64,000 bases of DNA from JBOFHT01 sp051649785 (GTDB taxonomy: Archaea; Methanobacteriota; Methanobacteria; Methanobacteriales; Methanobacteriaceae), in NCBI GenBank assembly GCA_051649785.1, contig JBOFHT010000008.1:1-64000 (forward strand). Direction: 5' to 3'. Shown in pieces: positions 29,681-40,191 of this stretch. The position numbers and the translations under genes were made by a program. Position 1 is the first letter of the stretch; the number at the start of each line of letters is the position of its first letter. Under the pieces are notes generated by a model that was not told where the DNA came from, searched no databases, and was given only the letters and a program-made list of their open reading frames with translations.

Positions 29681-30559
29681 ATGTATGTTGAAGTAAATGG
29701 AATTAATTTATATTATAAAAAGACAGATTGTGTTAAGTGTCATGAAAATACCGATTCTCCTGCTATTATCTTATTACATGGAAATGGTGAAGACCATAGT
29801 ATATTTAACAAACTTACAGAAAAATTAGCTAATAATTATACTGTTTATGGAATAGATAGCAGAAATCATGGCAAAAGTAGATTAAGCAATAATAAAAGCA
29901 TTGAAAGTAAAAATATTAGCTATAATGATATTGCAAAAGATATTGCCAGGTTTATCAATAAAATGGGAATTAAAAAGCCAATTATTTATGGATTTAGTGA
30001 CGGAGGAATTGTAGCTTTAATTATTGGAATAAATAATAAAAAATGGAATAATATGAGCAATAATAATAACACTAGTAATGATAATAACATTAGCAATAAT
30101 AGAAATAGGAATAGTAATGAGAATAATAAATATAATGGGGGTAGTAGAAATAATAGATATGATGGTGATAATAGATATAATAAGGGGAATCTTGTTTCAA
30201 AACTTATTATAGCCGGAGCTAATATTAGACCTAATGGAATAAAAAGATTTTGGATTAATATTTACAAAATTCAAGCATATTTGACATTTAATAGGGAAAA
30301 GCGAAAAAATCTTATGATGATGTTAAAAGAACCTAATATTAGTAATAATGAGCTTAAACAAATAGAAGTAGATACTTTAGTTCTAGCTGGTGAAAAAGAT
30401 GTTATTACTTATGAACATAGTGAAGAAATAGCCAGTAATATTAAAAACAGCTACTTAAAAATATTGGATAATGAAAATCATTATAGTTATATTGTAAATA
30501 GTGATAAAAGCTATGAAATTGTTATAGATTTTCTAAATAGCACTAAAACCACCGAATAG
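29681..30559 (+). CDS. Alpha/beta hydrolase with Asn-rich insert
   Basis: A 292-residue alpha/beta-fold hydrolase. The oxyanion-loop motif LLHGNGED, YGIDSRNHGKS, and nucleophile elbow YGFSDGG (Ser in G-F-S-D-G) are present, as are the acid region DTLVLAGEKD and the catalytic-type His in ENHYSYI. The substrate cannot be told. An Asn/Ser/Arg-rich insert lies at about residues 125-168, between the nucleophile strand and KLIIAGANI. I choose ATG 29681 because GGAGAAT precedes it and because family members start with VNGINLYY-like sequence. Confidence 0.82.
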   Translation: MYVEVNGINLYYKKTDCVKCHENTDSPAIILLHGNGEDHSIFNKLTEKLANNYTVYGIDSRNHGKSRLSNNKSIESKNISYNDIAKDIARFINKMGIKKPIIYGFSDGGIVALIIGINNKKWNNMSNNNNTSNDNNISNNRNRNSNENNKYNGGSRNNRYDGDNRYNKGNLVSKLIIAGANIRPNGIKRFWINIYKIQAYLTFNREKRKNLMMMLKEPNISNNELKQIEVDTLVLAGEKDVITYEHSEEIASNIKNSYLKILDNENHYSYIVNSDKSYEIVIDFLNSTKTTE

Positions 30560-30845
30560 AGTTATATTATTAGAATTATTACTGTTATTGTTGTTATTAG
30601 GATTAGTATTATTAATAATGATAACATTGATATTATTAATGGCATTATTATTACCATCAACAGGGAAATCATTTATTATAGTATGAAATTATTATAGTAT
30701 GAAAAATTATAATAGTAATGAAATACATAACAAAAATAATAAAAATACAATCAAATGGATATAATCAAAGGGATATAAATAAGAATATATAAAATAAGAA
30801 TATAAAGTATAGAAAAATAAATTATAATTAATTAAGGGTGTTAAA

Positions 30846-31229
30846 ATGGCAGAATATAGCGAAAGTGGTTCAATTATAATAAGTATCCTTTTAGGAACTA
30901 TGCTGTCATTTTTATTTGATAATATATTTGTTTTAGCATTTATAGGGTTTTTAGCTACATATATGGTTCAAGAGGACAGTAAAAACTTTTCAGTGGGGAT
31001 AAAAGCAGCTTTGATATTTGCAGCTTTAAATTTTATTATTGGAATGATTAGAGGGCCTACAATTCCATCATACATTGCTGTTAAAATTGGAATTGACCTT
31101 GGAAACTTAATTATAGGATTTTTAGTAACTTGTATCTTAGCAGGGTTAATTGGAGGATTTAGTGGGTTTATAGCCGATAAAGCTTATAAAAGAATAAATC
31201 CCGAATACGATACTAAAAATAGAACATAG
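30846..31229 (+). CDS. Small integral membrane protein, function unknown
   Basis: A 127-residue protein with four hydrophobic segments (about 8-40 as two, 48-66, 88-115) and a short basic C-terminus. It resembles the small Gly-rich membrane proteins often annotated DUF5518 in methanogens, but I am not sure of that family. ATG 30846 follows AAGGGTG. It precedes tyrA on the same strand with a 72-base gap, which may mean only shared transcription. Confidence 0.7.
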   Translation: MAEYSESGSIIISILLGTMLSFLFDNIFVLAFIGFLATYMVQEDSKNFSVGIKAALIFAALNFIIGMIRGPTIPSYIAVKIGIDLGNLIIGFLVTCILAGLIGGFSGFIADKAYKRINPEYDTKNRT

Positions 31230-31301
31230 ATTATTAGTATAATAAATATTATGGATATTATGAATCATTAATTGTTAAAATTATAATTTAAAGAGGATAA
31301 T

Positions 31302-32795
31302 ATGAATATAGCAGTTATTGGAGGGACTAAAGGTTTAGGGGAAGCTATAGCTAAGTTTCTAAAAAGAAAAACATTAAAATGTGATGGAAAATCTTCTAAG
31401 TTTGATTTTAATATTACAATTACTGGTCGTGATGCTGATTTTGGTAAAAAAAAGGCAAAAGAATTGGGAGTTAAATTTAGTAATAATAATATTGAAACTA
31501 GTGCCATTAATGATATTATAATTGTTTCAGTCCCAATAGCCAGTACAATAACTGTTATTAAAGAAATAGCTCCTTTTATGAAAGAAAATTCACTTTTAAT
31601 TGATGTTTGCTCTTTAAAAGAAGATGTATCAAATACAATGGACGAAGTTTTTTCAAATAATAAAAATAATAATAAAAATAGTGCCAATAATGGCAAAACT
31701 AATATTAATGTTAATAATACTAGTGATAATATTAGCAATAATAAAAATATAGAATACATACCCACACATCCTATTTTTGGACCAAGAACCGACTCCCTTG
31801 AAGGGCAAATAATTGTTTTAACACCTACACAATCATCCAAAAAAGGTAAATGGTACAAAAAGGTATTTAAGTTTTTAGAATCGGAAAAATTAAAAATAAT
31901 TGAAGTAGATGCAAAAGAACATGATGAAATGATGGCAGTTGTTCAAGTTCTAACACATTTCTCATATTTAGCTACTGCATCAGCTATTAAAAAAATAAAT
32001 GCAGATATTCGTAAAACACGTGAATTTGCAAGTCCAATTTACAATTTAATGGTAGATATGATTTCAAGAATTGCTTCACAAAATCCATATCTTAGCTATT
32101 CTATTCAAAATGAAAATTCTAATGGAGAATTTATTAGAAATAAATTTACAGAAAGTGTTATGGAGTTAAAGGAAACATTAAGTAAACACGATGAAAAACA
32201 CTTTGTAGAAATTGTTAAAGCATCAACTAAACATCTTTGTGACATCGAATCGGCATTAGGTAGAAGTGATAAGGCAATTTCTTCCCTCACACATGAAATA
32301 ACTGTTTTAAAAGAATCTATAGGCAAAGAAATTGGACTTCGCCATATTTACTCCAAAAAAGTTCATTATGGGGAATTAGTAGCTGTTGAACCTAATTTTT
32401 TGTTTTTAAAAATTAGTAAATGTAGTGAAGATATAGCTATGAACGATATTAAAGATAATATTAAGAATACAGAAACTAAACATGTTACTAAGCTTAAAAT
32501 AGCTAATATTGAGATTTTAACTAGTGAAGAATTGAATAATTGGAAAATTGATAATTTAATAATAAGAGAATATAATATTAGTGTGATATTTCCTAAAACA
32601 GCAGATAGTAAAACTATTCAAAGCATTATTAGTAAAACAAAAGGAGTAGTTGACGTAGCTATTAAAGAAGTTTACACTGGATCCCAAATAGAAAATAATA
32701 AAGTAAGTATTAACTTTGAAATAAAAACAATTTCACCAAATGATTATAATAAAGTAGAAAAGATATTAAAAGGGATTGGTGGAAAAATAAGATAA
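31302..32795 (+). CDS. tyrA: Prephenate dehydrogenase TyrA, with Asn-rich insert
   Basis: A 497-residue enzyme of tyrosine synthesis that oxidatively decarboxylates prephenate with NAD(P)+. The dinucleotide site is IAVIGGTKGLGEAIAKFL at the N-terminus. VSVPIASTITVIKEIAP and LIDVCSLKE follow, then HPIFGP (156-161), a family hallmark. C-terminal residues about 350-497 look like a regulatory ACT-like domain. Residues about 118-149 form an Asn-rich insert just before HPIFGP. ATG 31302 follows AGAGGATA. Confidence 0.9.
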   Translation: MNIAVIGGTKGLGEAIAKFLKRKTLKCDGKSSKFDFNITITGRDADFGKKKAKELGVKFSNNNIETSAINDIIIVSVPIASTITVIKEIAPFMKENSLLIDVCSLKEDVSNTMDEVFSNNKNNNKNSANNGKTNINVNNTSDNISNNKNIEYIPTHPIFGPRTDSLEGQIIVLTPTQSSKKGKWYKKVFKFLESEKLKIIEVDAKEHDEMMAVVQVLTHFSYLATASAIKKINADIRKTREFASPIYNLMVDMISRIASQNPYLSYSIQNENSNGEFIRNKFTESVMELKETLSKHDEKHFVEIVKASTKHLCDIESALGRSDKAISSLTHEITVLKESIGKEIGLRHIYSKKVHYGELVAVEPNFLFLKISKCSEDIAMNDIKDNIKNTETKHVTKLKIANIEILTSEELNNWKIDNLIIREYNISVIFPKTADSKTIQSIISKTKGVVDVAIKEVYTGSQIENNKVSINFEIKTISPNDYNKVEKILKGIGGKIR

Positions 32796-32915
32796 AAATT
32801 TTTAATTTATTGAAAAATAAGTATAAATATGAAAGTAATGAATCTAAAGATAATAAATTAAAAAATAATAGATTTAAAAATAATAAATCTAAAAATTAGT
32901 TATAATTCCATATTA

Positions 32916-33626
32916 CTAAGAATCTAATGCTTTAACAGAAGCATCAAATAGTTTATAGGATTCCCCAAATACTTCATCAAATCCTAGCCATTCTGGAATT
33001 TCATAGACAAAAAGAGGAGTTCCATTATTAGTAATTGGAAAATCAACAGTTAATATAGAATTACTTTTAATTTCCTTTGACTCATCTCTTTTATAATGTT
33101 TAAATTCAGGGATGATTTTAATAGTTTTATCTGCTAATTTCATAGATTTATCATCTAATGTAGGGGTAGCTATATAATAACCTTCCCCATAGCCTTCCTC
33201 ATGATCGTGACCAATTATAACTAAATCAAAGTTCTCTTTATTAATATCAGGAATAACATATTTTGCAACAAGACTCTCACCATTGATACGGCTTGCAACA
33301 AAGTTATCAGGGCGATTAGTAACATTAATTTGATAATTAACTATTTCTACATTGTTAAAAAACCCATATTTCCAAGCTACTTCAGGTAAAACATTTTTAG
33401 ATAAATTTTCTCTAGGATGCATTCCAGAAACAATAGCTATTTTATGTTTAGGTTCGCCTAAAAACATACCTAAATAATTAATAGTGGTTTTATTTACATT
33501 CCCATTAGAATCTCCGCCTAAATCATCAGTAGAAGTCCCATAGCCAATATAAGTTATAGCAATCCCTGCAAAAACAAATATAGTTAAAACAAGAATAATG
33601 ATATTCTTTCTTTTCATAATAATCAT
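32916..33626 (-). CDS. Membrane-anchored M14-like (carboxypeptidase/deacylase-fold) protein A
   Basis: A 236-residue protein with an N-terminal membrane helix (about 7-30) and an exported domain. Motifs resemble zinc hydrolases of the M14/AstE group: SGMHPREN, matching the HxxE zinc pair, and IGHDHEEGYG, a possible third-ligand region. It is paralogous to the next gene, which has VGVHPKEN and VDVHSNQGN. The function is not known; an extracellular peptidase or amidase is an inference. The start is either 33626 or three codons in (33617); neither has a good ribosome site. Confidence 0.6.
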   Translation of the reverse strand: MIIMKRKNIIILVLTIFVFAGIAITYIGYGTSTDDLGGDSNGNVNKTTINYLGMFLGEPKHKIAIVSGMHPRENLSKNVLPEVAWKYGFFNNVEIVNYQINVTNRPDNFVASRINGESLVAKYVIPDINKENFDLVIIGHDHEEGYGEGYYIATPTLDDKSMKLADKTIKIIPEFKHYKRDESKEIKSNSILTVDFPITNNGTPLFVYEIPEWLGFDEVFGESYKLFDASVKALDS

Positions 33627-33740
33627 ATAACTTATAAAAGTTAATATTATAAATACTTAACTATTCAGTTTATCTAAATTATTCAATAGAATATGAACAA
33701 TTCAAAATGAAAATAATATATTATAATATTTATGTAATAT

Positions 33741-34946
33741 CTAAAAACTATAGCTATCAATAACATTTAAAAATTCACGAGCTTTATTATTAGTTTCATC
33801 TATAGACTCAAATCTATAAGTTTCATAAACAATAGTAGGAATTCCATTATTAATTAAAGGTTCACTGATATAAGGTGCACTAGTAGGTTCATTGGAACGA
33901 GGTGGAATGTAATAAACTAAAAAATCGCAACTAGAAACTAGGTAATCGCTAATTAGCTGAGATTTTTTGTTTGGAAGAGCCGTAAAAATAAAAGTCTTTT
34001 CACTATAATTACCTTGATTAGAATGTACATCAACAGTTAAATCAAATTTCTTTGATATTATATCTGGAATGGCAAATTTATTAGCTAAAAGTTGGCCAGA
34101 TAATCTTCCATTATTGTAATCTTCAAGAGATCCATTATCCAATTTATGGCTACTAATACTAGAGCTACTATTATCAATAGACTCATTAACAATAACATGG
34201 TAGATGTAATACTGGTAATTTAAGTTAGATTTATTCGAGTTATTAGTATTAAAAAATGTATTAATTCCACTAGAATCATTACTAAGAGCATTTACAGCAC
34301 CAACATGAGATTGATTCTCTTTAGGATGAACTCCTACAATAAAAGCAACTTTACAAGAAGAAGAATTATTACCATAAGGACCGGAAATATATACATCTCC
34401 CTCAGCCATATTACCTAATTTTTTTAGATTTTTAAGCCCATTAGGCAAATTATTACCAACACCATTATTATTAGCACCATTAAAATCAATTCCAATACTT
34501 TCACCTATCGCCTCTAATCCACCAACACTATTAATAATATAAAAAATATTAGCTAAAATAGGAGAAATAGGGGAAATAGAGCTAAAAATAGTAATGGAAG
34601 AAATAATGTTATTATTATTACTAAAATTATTATCCATTTTATTATACCAAATATTATCTCCAATATTATCCCAATTACTATTCTTATTATCAATAATACC
34701 ATTAATATCTGGACTATTATTACCTATATCGTTATTATTAATTCCATTAACACTATTAGCAGCAAATGCTGTATTTATAGAAAAACTACAAAGCATGGAA
34801 ATAATACTAATACTTACAATAATTACAATTAAAATGTGTATAATACTTAAAGAAGGTTTATTAGACTGTTTATTAAGAGGATTATAAAAAAGCTTATTTG
34901 AATCTTTAAATAATTTTTGACTTGATTTTTTGTTATTTTTACCCAT
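33741..34946 (-). CDS. Secreted M14-like protein B, with Asn-rich N-terminal region
   Basis: A 401-residue protein. A basic N-terminus and a hydrophobic segment (about 32-60, ending AFAAN) form a signal or anchor. Residues about 63-185 are Asn/Ser/Ile-rich and low-complexity. The C-terminal part carries VAFIVGVHPKENQSHVGA and FDLTVDVHSNQGNY, the presumed zinc positions HxxE and H, then IPTIVYETYRFES. It is a paralogue of the adjacent gene. Because it is exported in a wall-bearing archaeon, action on pseudomurein peptides or surface proteins is possible but unproven. ATG 34946 follows GTGGTAT. Confidence 0.6.
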   Translation of the reverse strand: MGKNNKKSSQKLFKDSNKLFYNPLNKQSNKPSLSIIHILIVIIVSISIISMLCSFSINTAFAANSVNGINNNDIGNNSPDINGIIDNKNSNWDNIGDNIWYNKMDNNFSNNNNIISSITIFSSISPISPILANIFYIINSVGGLEAIGESIGIDFNGANNNGVGNNLPNGLKNLKKLGNMAEGDVYISGPYGNNSSSCKVAFIVGVHPKENQSHVGAVNALSNDSSGINTFFNTNNSNKSNLNYQYYIYHVIVNESIDNSSSSISSHKLDNGSLEDYNNGRLSGQLLANKFAIPDIISKKFDLTVDVHSNQGNYSEKTFIFTALPNKKSQLISDYLVSSCDFLVYYIPPRSNEPTSAPYISEPLINNGIPTIVYETYRFESIDETNNKAREFLNVIDSYSF

Positions 34947-35526
<580 letters not shown>

Positions 35527-37719
35527 ATGATTAATGAAATTAAGTTAAAGGTTGCTGAGGCATTATCCCAAGGGGATGTAAGAAGAGGAATAGCTAGGGT
35601 TGACCCTGCATGTATGAGTAAATTAGATATTCTAGATGGAGATTTAATTGAAATTAAAGGGAACAAAATTACTGTAGCTACTGTTATATCTTCACAAAGT
35701 GATATTGGTCTTGGAATTATCAGAATTGATGGTCTCCTAAGAAAGAATTCAGGAGCATCAATTGGAGAAGAAGTTGTAGTTAAAAAAGCAGATGTAAAAG
35801 AAGCTAAAAAAGTAGTTTTAGCTCCTGTTGAAAATCAAATAACAGTCCAAGGAGATGTAAGATCTGCATTTATTAACAAAGCATTATCCCAAGGGGACAT
35901 TATTGTTTCAGGAGTAAGAAAGCAAAATCCTGCTATGCAAAATGATTTCTTTGACGATTTCTTTAGAGGGATGATGGATGTATCACCATTAAGTGAAATT
36001 AAACTAGCTGTTGTATCAACAAGCCCTGGAGGAATTGTTAAAGTAGGACCTACAACTAATGTAGAAATTCAACAAAATCCTGTAAATGTTAATAAAATCG
36101 ATGGAGTAAAGAATTTAGTTGATGTTAGCTATGAGGACATTGGTGGATTAAAAGAAGAAGTTAAAAAAGTACGTGAAATGATTGAAATTCCACTTAAACG
36201 CCCAGAATTATTTGACAGACTTGGAATTGCTCCTCCAAAAGGAGTGTTAATGCATGGTCCTCCTGGAACTGGTAAAACTTTACTTGCTAAAGCAGTAGCT
36301 AGTGAAAGTGATGCTCATTTTATAGCTATTAATGGTCCAGAAATAATGAGTAAGTATGTTGGAGGCTCAGAAGAGCGCCTTAGAGAATTCTTTGAAGAAG
36401 CTGAAGAAAATGCACCTTCCATTATTTTTATTGATGAAATAGATGCAATAGCCCCTAAAAGAGAAGAAACTAATGGAGAAGTTGAAAGAAGAATTGTAGC
36501 CCAACTTTTAACATTAATGGATGGACTAAAATCACGTGGACAAGTAGTAGTTATTGGAGCTACTAACAGACCAGATTCACTTGATCAAGCATTAAGACGA
36601 CCTGGAAGATTTGATCGTGAAATAGAAATTGGAATACCAACAGCTGAAGAGAGAAAAGAAGTTATTGAAATTCACACTAGAGGAATGCCTCTTGAAGAAG
36701 ATGTTGACCTTGATGAATTAGCTAAGTCTACTCATGGTTTTGTTGGAGCAGATTTAGAATCTCTTTGTAAAGAAGCAGCTATGAGAGTTGTTAGAAGAGT
36801 AATTCCAGATATTAAAAGTGATGAAGAAATTCCTAAGGAAACTCTTAAAAAGATTATTGTTAAGAAATCTGATTTCCATAATGCTTTAAAAGAAATTCAA
36901 CCTTCTGCATTGCGTGAAGTTCTTGTACAAGTTCCAGATATAAAATGGGAAGATATTGGAGGATTAGACGATTCTAAACAAGAATTACAAGAAGCTGTTG
37001 AATGGCCTCTTAAATATCCTGAAAAATTCGAGAAATTTGGAATTAGACCACCTCGTGGAGTCTTGTTACATGGAGTTCCAGGTACTGGTAAAACTTTACT
37101 TGCTAAAGCAGTAGCTAATGAAAGTGAAGCTAATTTCATTGCAGTTAAAGGACCGGAACTACTTTCTAAGTGGGTTGGAGAATCTGAAAAAGGAGTCCGC
37201 GAAATATTTAGAAAAGCTAGACAAAGTGCACCTACTATTATATTCTTTGATGAAATAGATTCAATAGCAACAGTTCGTGGAAGTTCTAGTAGTGATTCAG
37301 GAGTAACTCAAAGAGTAGTTAATCAATTACTTACAGAAATTGATGGTCTTGAAGAATTACAAGATGTTGCCGTAATCGCCGCTACTAATAGGCCAGATAT
37401 CATTGACCCTGGATTAATGAGACCTGGAAGATTTGACAGGCACATTAAAGTTGATAAACCAAATGAAGAAGCTAGATTAGCTATATTTAAAGTTCATAGT
37501 AAAAATATTCCTATTGGAGACGATGTGAAACTTGAAAAACTGGCTAAACAAACCGAAGGTTATGTTGGTGCAGATATTGAAGCAGTTTGTAGAGAGGCAG
37601 CTATGTTAACATTAAGAAATGATTTAGAATCAGATAAAGTAAATATGAAGTATTTTAACAAAGCTATGGAAAAAGTTAAACCATCTAATAGCTCTGACGA
37701 ACTCATACAATATAGTTAG
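35527..37719 (+). CDS. CDC48/VAT-type AAA ATPase
   Basis: A 730-residue archaeal Cdc48 (VAT) homologue. It has an N-domain (about 1-190), D1 with Walker A GPPGTGKT and Walker [13 protein letters not shown], and D2 with Walker A GVPGTGKT and [12 protein letters not shown]. The hexamer unfolds proteins for the proteasome. ATG 35527 follows AAAGGAGTAG. The last 77 bases of gene and flank (37646-37722) reappear at 43014-43090 with 7 differences. The restriction-modification genes begin immediately downstream, so the gene's 3' end was the insertion site. Confidence 0.96.
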   Translation: MINEIKLKVAEALSQGDVRRGIARVDPACMSKLDILDGDLIEIKGNKITVATVISSQSDIGLGIIRIDGLLRKNSGASIGEEVVVKKADVKEAKKVVLAPVENQITVQGDVRSAFINKALSQGDIIVSGVRKQNPAMQNDFFDDFFRGMMDVSPLSEIKLAVVSTSPGGIVKVGPTTNVEIQQNPVNVNKIDGVKNLVDVSYEDIGGLKEEVKKVREMIEIPLKRPELFDRLGIAPPKGVLMHGPPGTGKTLLAKAVASESDAHFIAINGPEIMSKYVGGSEERLREFFEEAEENAPSIIFIDEIDAIAPKREETNGEVERRIVAQLLTLMDGLKSRGQVVVIGATNRPDSLDQALRRPGRFDREIEIGIPTAEERKEVIEIHTRGMPLEEDVDLDELAKSTHGFVGADLESLCKEAAMRVVRRVIPDIKSDEEIPKETLKKIIVKKSDFHNALKEIQPSALREVLVQVPDIKWEDIGGLDDSKQELQEAVEWPLKYPEKFEKFGIRPPRGVLLHGVPGTGKTLLAKAVANESEANFIAVKGPELLSKWVGESEKGVREIFRKARQSAPTIIFFDEIDSIATVRGSSSSDSGVTQRVVNQLLTEIDGLEELQDVAVIAATNRPDIIDPGLMRPGRFDRHIKVDKPNEEARLAIFKVHSKNIPIGDDVKLEKLAKQTEGYVGADIEAVCREAAMLTLRNDLESDKVNMKYFNKAMEKVKPSNSSDELIQYS

Positions 37720-37722
37720 TTA
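37646..37722 (+). repeat. Direct repeat, left copy (3' end of cdc48)
   Basis: Matches 43014-43090 at 70 of 77 positions in the same orientation. It encodes the last 23 residues of Cdc48, the stop codon and four further bases. Together the copies bracket the restriction-modification island. Confidence 0.93.
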
Positions 37723-37910
37723 ATCCACAAAAACAAAAATTTCTTTATTTTTTCTACCTTTATTTTATTATTATATTTTCTATTTTTTACCATATTTTTT
37801 CTTTTATTTTCCCTATACTCCTTTTTAACATTTTGTTGAGCTTAAAAAAGAGATAACGACAATAATATTGAAAACAAGTTTTACCATACTCTTTTTAGGT
37901 TATCAAAAAT

Positions 37911-37944
37911 ACAAAGATTTATATATTATAGTATCAATATAGTA
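37911..37944 (+). promoter_or_regulatory. Promoter and tandem operator-like repeats of the RHH gene
   Basis: ACAAAGA followed by TTTATATATTATA (37918-37930) is a good archaeal BRE/TATA match, predicting a start near 37948, a dozen bases before the ATG. Two identical TATAGTA heptamers (37927-37933 and 37938-37944) lie 11 bases apart, the one-helical-turn spacing typical of ribbon-helix-helix operators. They overlap the TATA-to-start interval, where binding would block transcription. Confidence 0.55.
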
Positions 37945-37959
37945 ACTTAGGTGTAACAT

Positions 37960-38139
37960 ATGAGCAATAATAAAAGAGTTAATGTTTCATTATCAGAACA
38001 ACAAATTGAGCTAATAAGAAAATTTAATGGAACTATGGGGAATTCTGATTCAGAAATAATTCGGAATATAATATTAGCATGGTTGAGTGAAAAAAGTATG
38101 ATTTCGACAACAGTGAAATATAAAGAAGGATACCTATAA
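37960..38139 (+). CDS. Small ribbon-helix-helix DNA-binding protein
   Basis: A 59-residue product beginning MSNNKRVNVSLSEQQIEL. The pattern is a short basic beta strand (KRVNVSLS) followed by two helices (EQQIELIRKF and SDSEIIRNIILAWLSE), as in CopG/Arc-type repressors. ATG 37960 follows TTAGGTGTAA. It lies 66 bases upstream of the adenine methyltransferase in the same orientation and is the first gene of the island. Inference: a controller of the restriction-modification genes, or an autoregulated repressor, given the tandem TATAGTA repeats in its promoter. Confidence 0.72.
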   Translation: MSNNKRVNVSLSEQQIELIRKFNGTMGNSDSEIIRNIILAWLSEKSMISTTVKYKEGYL

Positions 38140-38205
38140 ATATGATATTATGATTAGTAGCTGGAAAAAATTTTATACATTTATATGTTTATAAGGTGAT
38201 ATTTA

Positions 38206-40191
38206 ATGTTATCAAGTAGGGAGGAAGTACTATCTCAACTAGAGAATATTCGAGCGGACTTATTAGAAAAAGTTATTTTCAATGATAATATATTGAACAC
38301 ATTTATCAATGATAATTTAAAAGAGAAAGATATTAATTATTTGTTATTGAAAAAAGATGAGAACAGCATAGTTTTTAATGTTCATATATTAATAATTGGG
38401 ATTCTTTTGGAGAAAATACTACATAAACAAGGATATGGTGGAGAAGAATATGGAAAATATTTCTTTTCTACGGGATCTTCTAAATTATGTTCGTTTTTTG
38501 AGGGTATTGATATTGAAAAATATTTTTTTAATTTAGGAGAAGATGAGATTCTAGATTTACTTGAATTATTTCATATTGAATTTTTGAACTCTACTTTTTA
38601 TTTAAAAAATAGTTTAATTATGAAAAAAATGGATAGCTCTGGTTTTAAGCAAAGAGGTGCTGTTTATACTCCTTTAAATATAGTAAATGAGATTACATAT
38701 AATACTATTGATAGAAAATTAACTACTGGGTTTAAAAAGGAAGATTTAAAGATACTTGATTTTGGGTGTGGGACTGGACGTTTTTATATTAGTGCTATTA
38801 AATATTTATATGGAAAAGGGATGAATATCAAGGAAATAGTTTCAAACAATGTTTTTGCCATGGATATTGACAAAATTGCTATAGATATTTTGAAGATGAA
38901 AGTTTTAAACTTAACTGAAGATTTTGATATTTCAATTTTAGAGAGTTTATCAGATAATGTTTGTCATAAAAATATGTTACTAGATCAGAATCCTACATTA
39001 AGCAATTTAAATGGACAAGATAATTTGTTTTCAAATGTTTCATTTAATATAGTTTTGTCTAATCCACCTTATTTTTCGTTGAAAGTAAATTCAAAAGGAA
39101 ATGATTTGAATTTAAGAAAATATATGGAAGATCTTAAAGGTAAAATTAAAAAAGAAGTTAGTTATTTTAGAGAATCATCTTTTTATAATTACTCTACTGA
39201 AGGAGTTTTAAACTATTATAAGCTTTCAATTGAAAAAATTTTGCACTTGTCATCCCCCGATGCTGAAATTGGAATAATATGCCCCTCCACGCTTTTTGCA
39301 GATATAACCTCAAAAAAGCTGCGAAAATTTTTATTAAAAAGTAATACTATTCATGAGATTAATTATTTTCCAGAAAAAACTAAAATTTTTGAAAATATAA
39401 CCCAAGCTACAATAATATTTTATCTTAAAAAAGGAGGAATTACTGATAAAATATATTTCAGAAATGGTGACGAATCATTTCATATCCCATTATCCTTAGT
39501 TGAAAAGTCTTTTAAAAATAATTATGAAATTCCATTTATTGATAAAGTTGGTTGGAGTATATTAAAAAAGCTTTCTAAATTTCGGAAAATAAAGGATATG
39601 ATGGAAATTCGTAACAAAAGAGGAGAATTAGATTTATATGCTCATAAAGATTGCATAACTTTTGAGAATACTGGTTGGCATTTAATTAGAGGAAAAATGA
39701 TAAAAAAAGATAAAATAAATAGAAAAAATTCAGAATTTGTGGATATTGACAAATTTGCTTCTAAAAAATCCAAAGAATTTTTAAAAAATGATTTTTCTAA
39801 AAAAAGATTAATTTGCCACCAAATTTCAAATATGAATACCTCTAAAAGATTAAATTTTGTATTTTCCAATGAAAAAGATGTGATATCTAACTCATGTAAT
39901 TATATTCAATCTACAGAAACAAATTTAAAAAAACTTGATTTAATTCTCAATTCCTATTTAATTAATTGGAGGTTTAAAATTTCAAGTAGTAATAATCATA
40001 TAAATAACTATGAAATTGATGAATTTCCTGTTTTAGATTTAAGCTGCTTAGAATTTGACGAACAAAATGTACTAATTAGTAACATTAGTATATGTAAATT
40101 TTATGGATTAAATAAAGTCGAAATGAATTATATATTGAGGGATTTCTTTAAAGGTGATGAAATTAATAAATGTTGGGAGGAATTAGAATAA
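38206..40191 (+). CDS. Type II N6-adenine DNA methyltransferase, Alw26I/Eco31I/Esp3I-like
   Basis: A 661-residue SAM-dependent DNA methyltransferase. Motif X-like RGAVYTPLNIV (150-160), motif I LDFGCGTGRF (about 184-193) for SAM, MDIDKIA (about 219-225), and catalytic motif IV NPPYF (286-290) identify an N6-adenine enzyme. The C-terminal half (about 430-661) is the likely target recognition region. The gene overlaps the cytosine methyltransferase by 22 bases. The trio of adenine methylase, cytosine methylase and HNH nuclease fits the Alw26I/Eco31I/Esp3I family, which methylates different bases on the two strands of an asymmetric site. ATG 38206 follows AAGGTGATA. Confidence 0.85.
   Translation: MLSSREEVLSQLENIRADLLEKVIFNDNILNTFINDNLKEKDINYLLLKKDENSIVFNVHILIIGILLEKILHKQGYGGEEYGKYFFSTGSSKLCSFFEGIDIEKYFFNLGEDEILDLLELFHIEFLNSTFYLKNSLIMKKMDSSGFKQRGAVYTPLNIVNEITYNTIDRKLTTGFKKEDLKILDFGCGTGRFYISAIKYLYGKGMNIKEIVSNNVFAMDIDKIAIDILKMKVLNLTEDFDISILESLSDNVCHKNMLLDQNPTLSNLNGQDNLFSNVSFNIVLSNPPYFSLKVNSKGNDLNLRKYMEDLKGKIKKEVSYFRESSFYNYSTEGVLNYYKLSIEKILHLSSPDAEIGIICPSTLFADITSKKLRKFLLKSNTIHEINYFPEKTKIFENITQATIIFYLKKGGITDKIYFRNGDESFHIPLSLVEKSFKNNYEIPFIDKVGWSILKKLSKFRKIKDMMEIRNKRGELDLYAHKDCITFENTGWHLIRGKMIKKDKINRKNSEFVDIDKFASKKSKEFLKNDFSKKRLICHQISNMNTSKRLNFVFSNEKDVISNSCNYIQSTETNLKKLDLILNSYLINWRFKISSSNNHINNYEIDEFPVLDLSCLEFDEQNVLISNISICKFYGLNKVEMNYILRDFFKGDEINKCWEELE

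Noticed and set aside
31268..31858. 196-codon minus-strand frame opposite tyrA
   Set aside because: Fully overlaps a well-supported gene; the Leu-rich run is the complement of the Asn insert.
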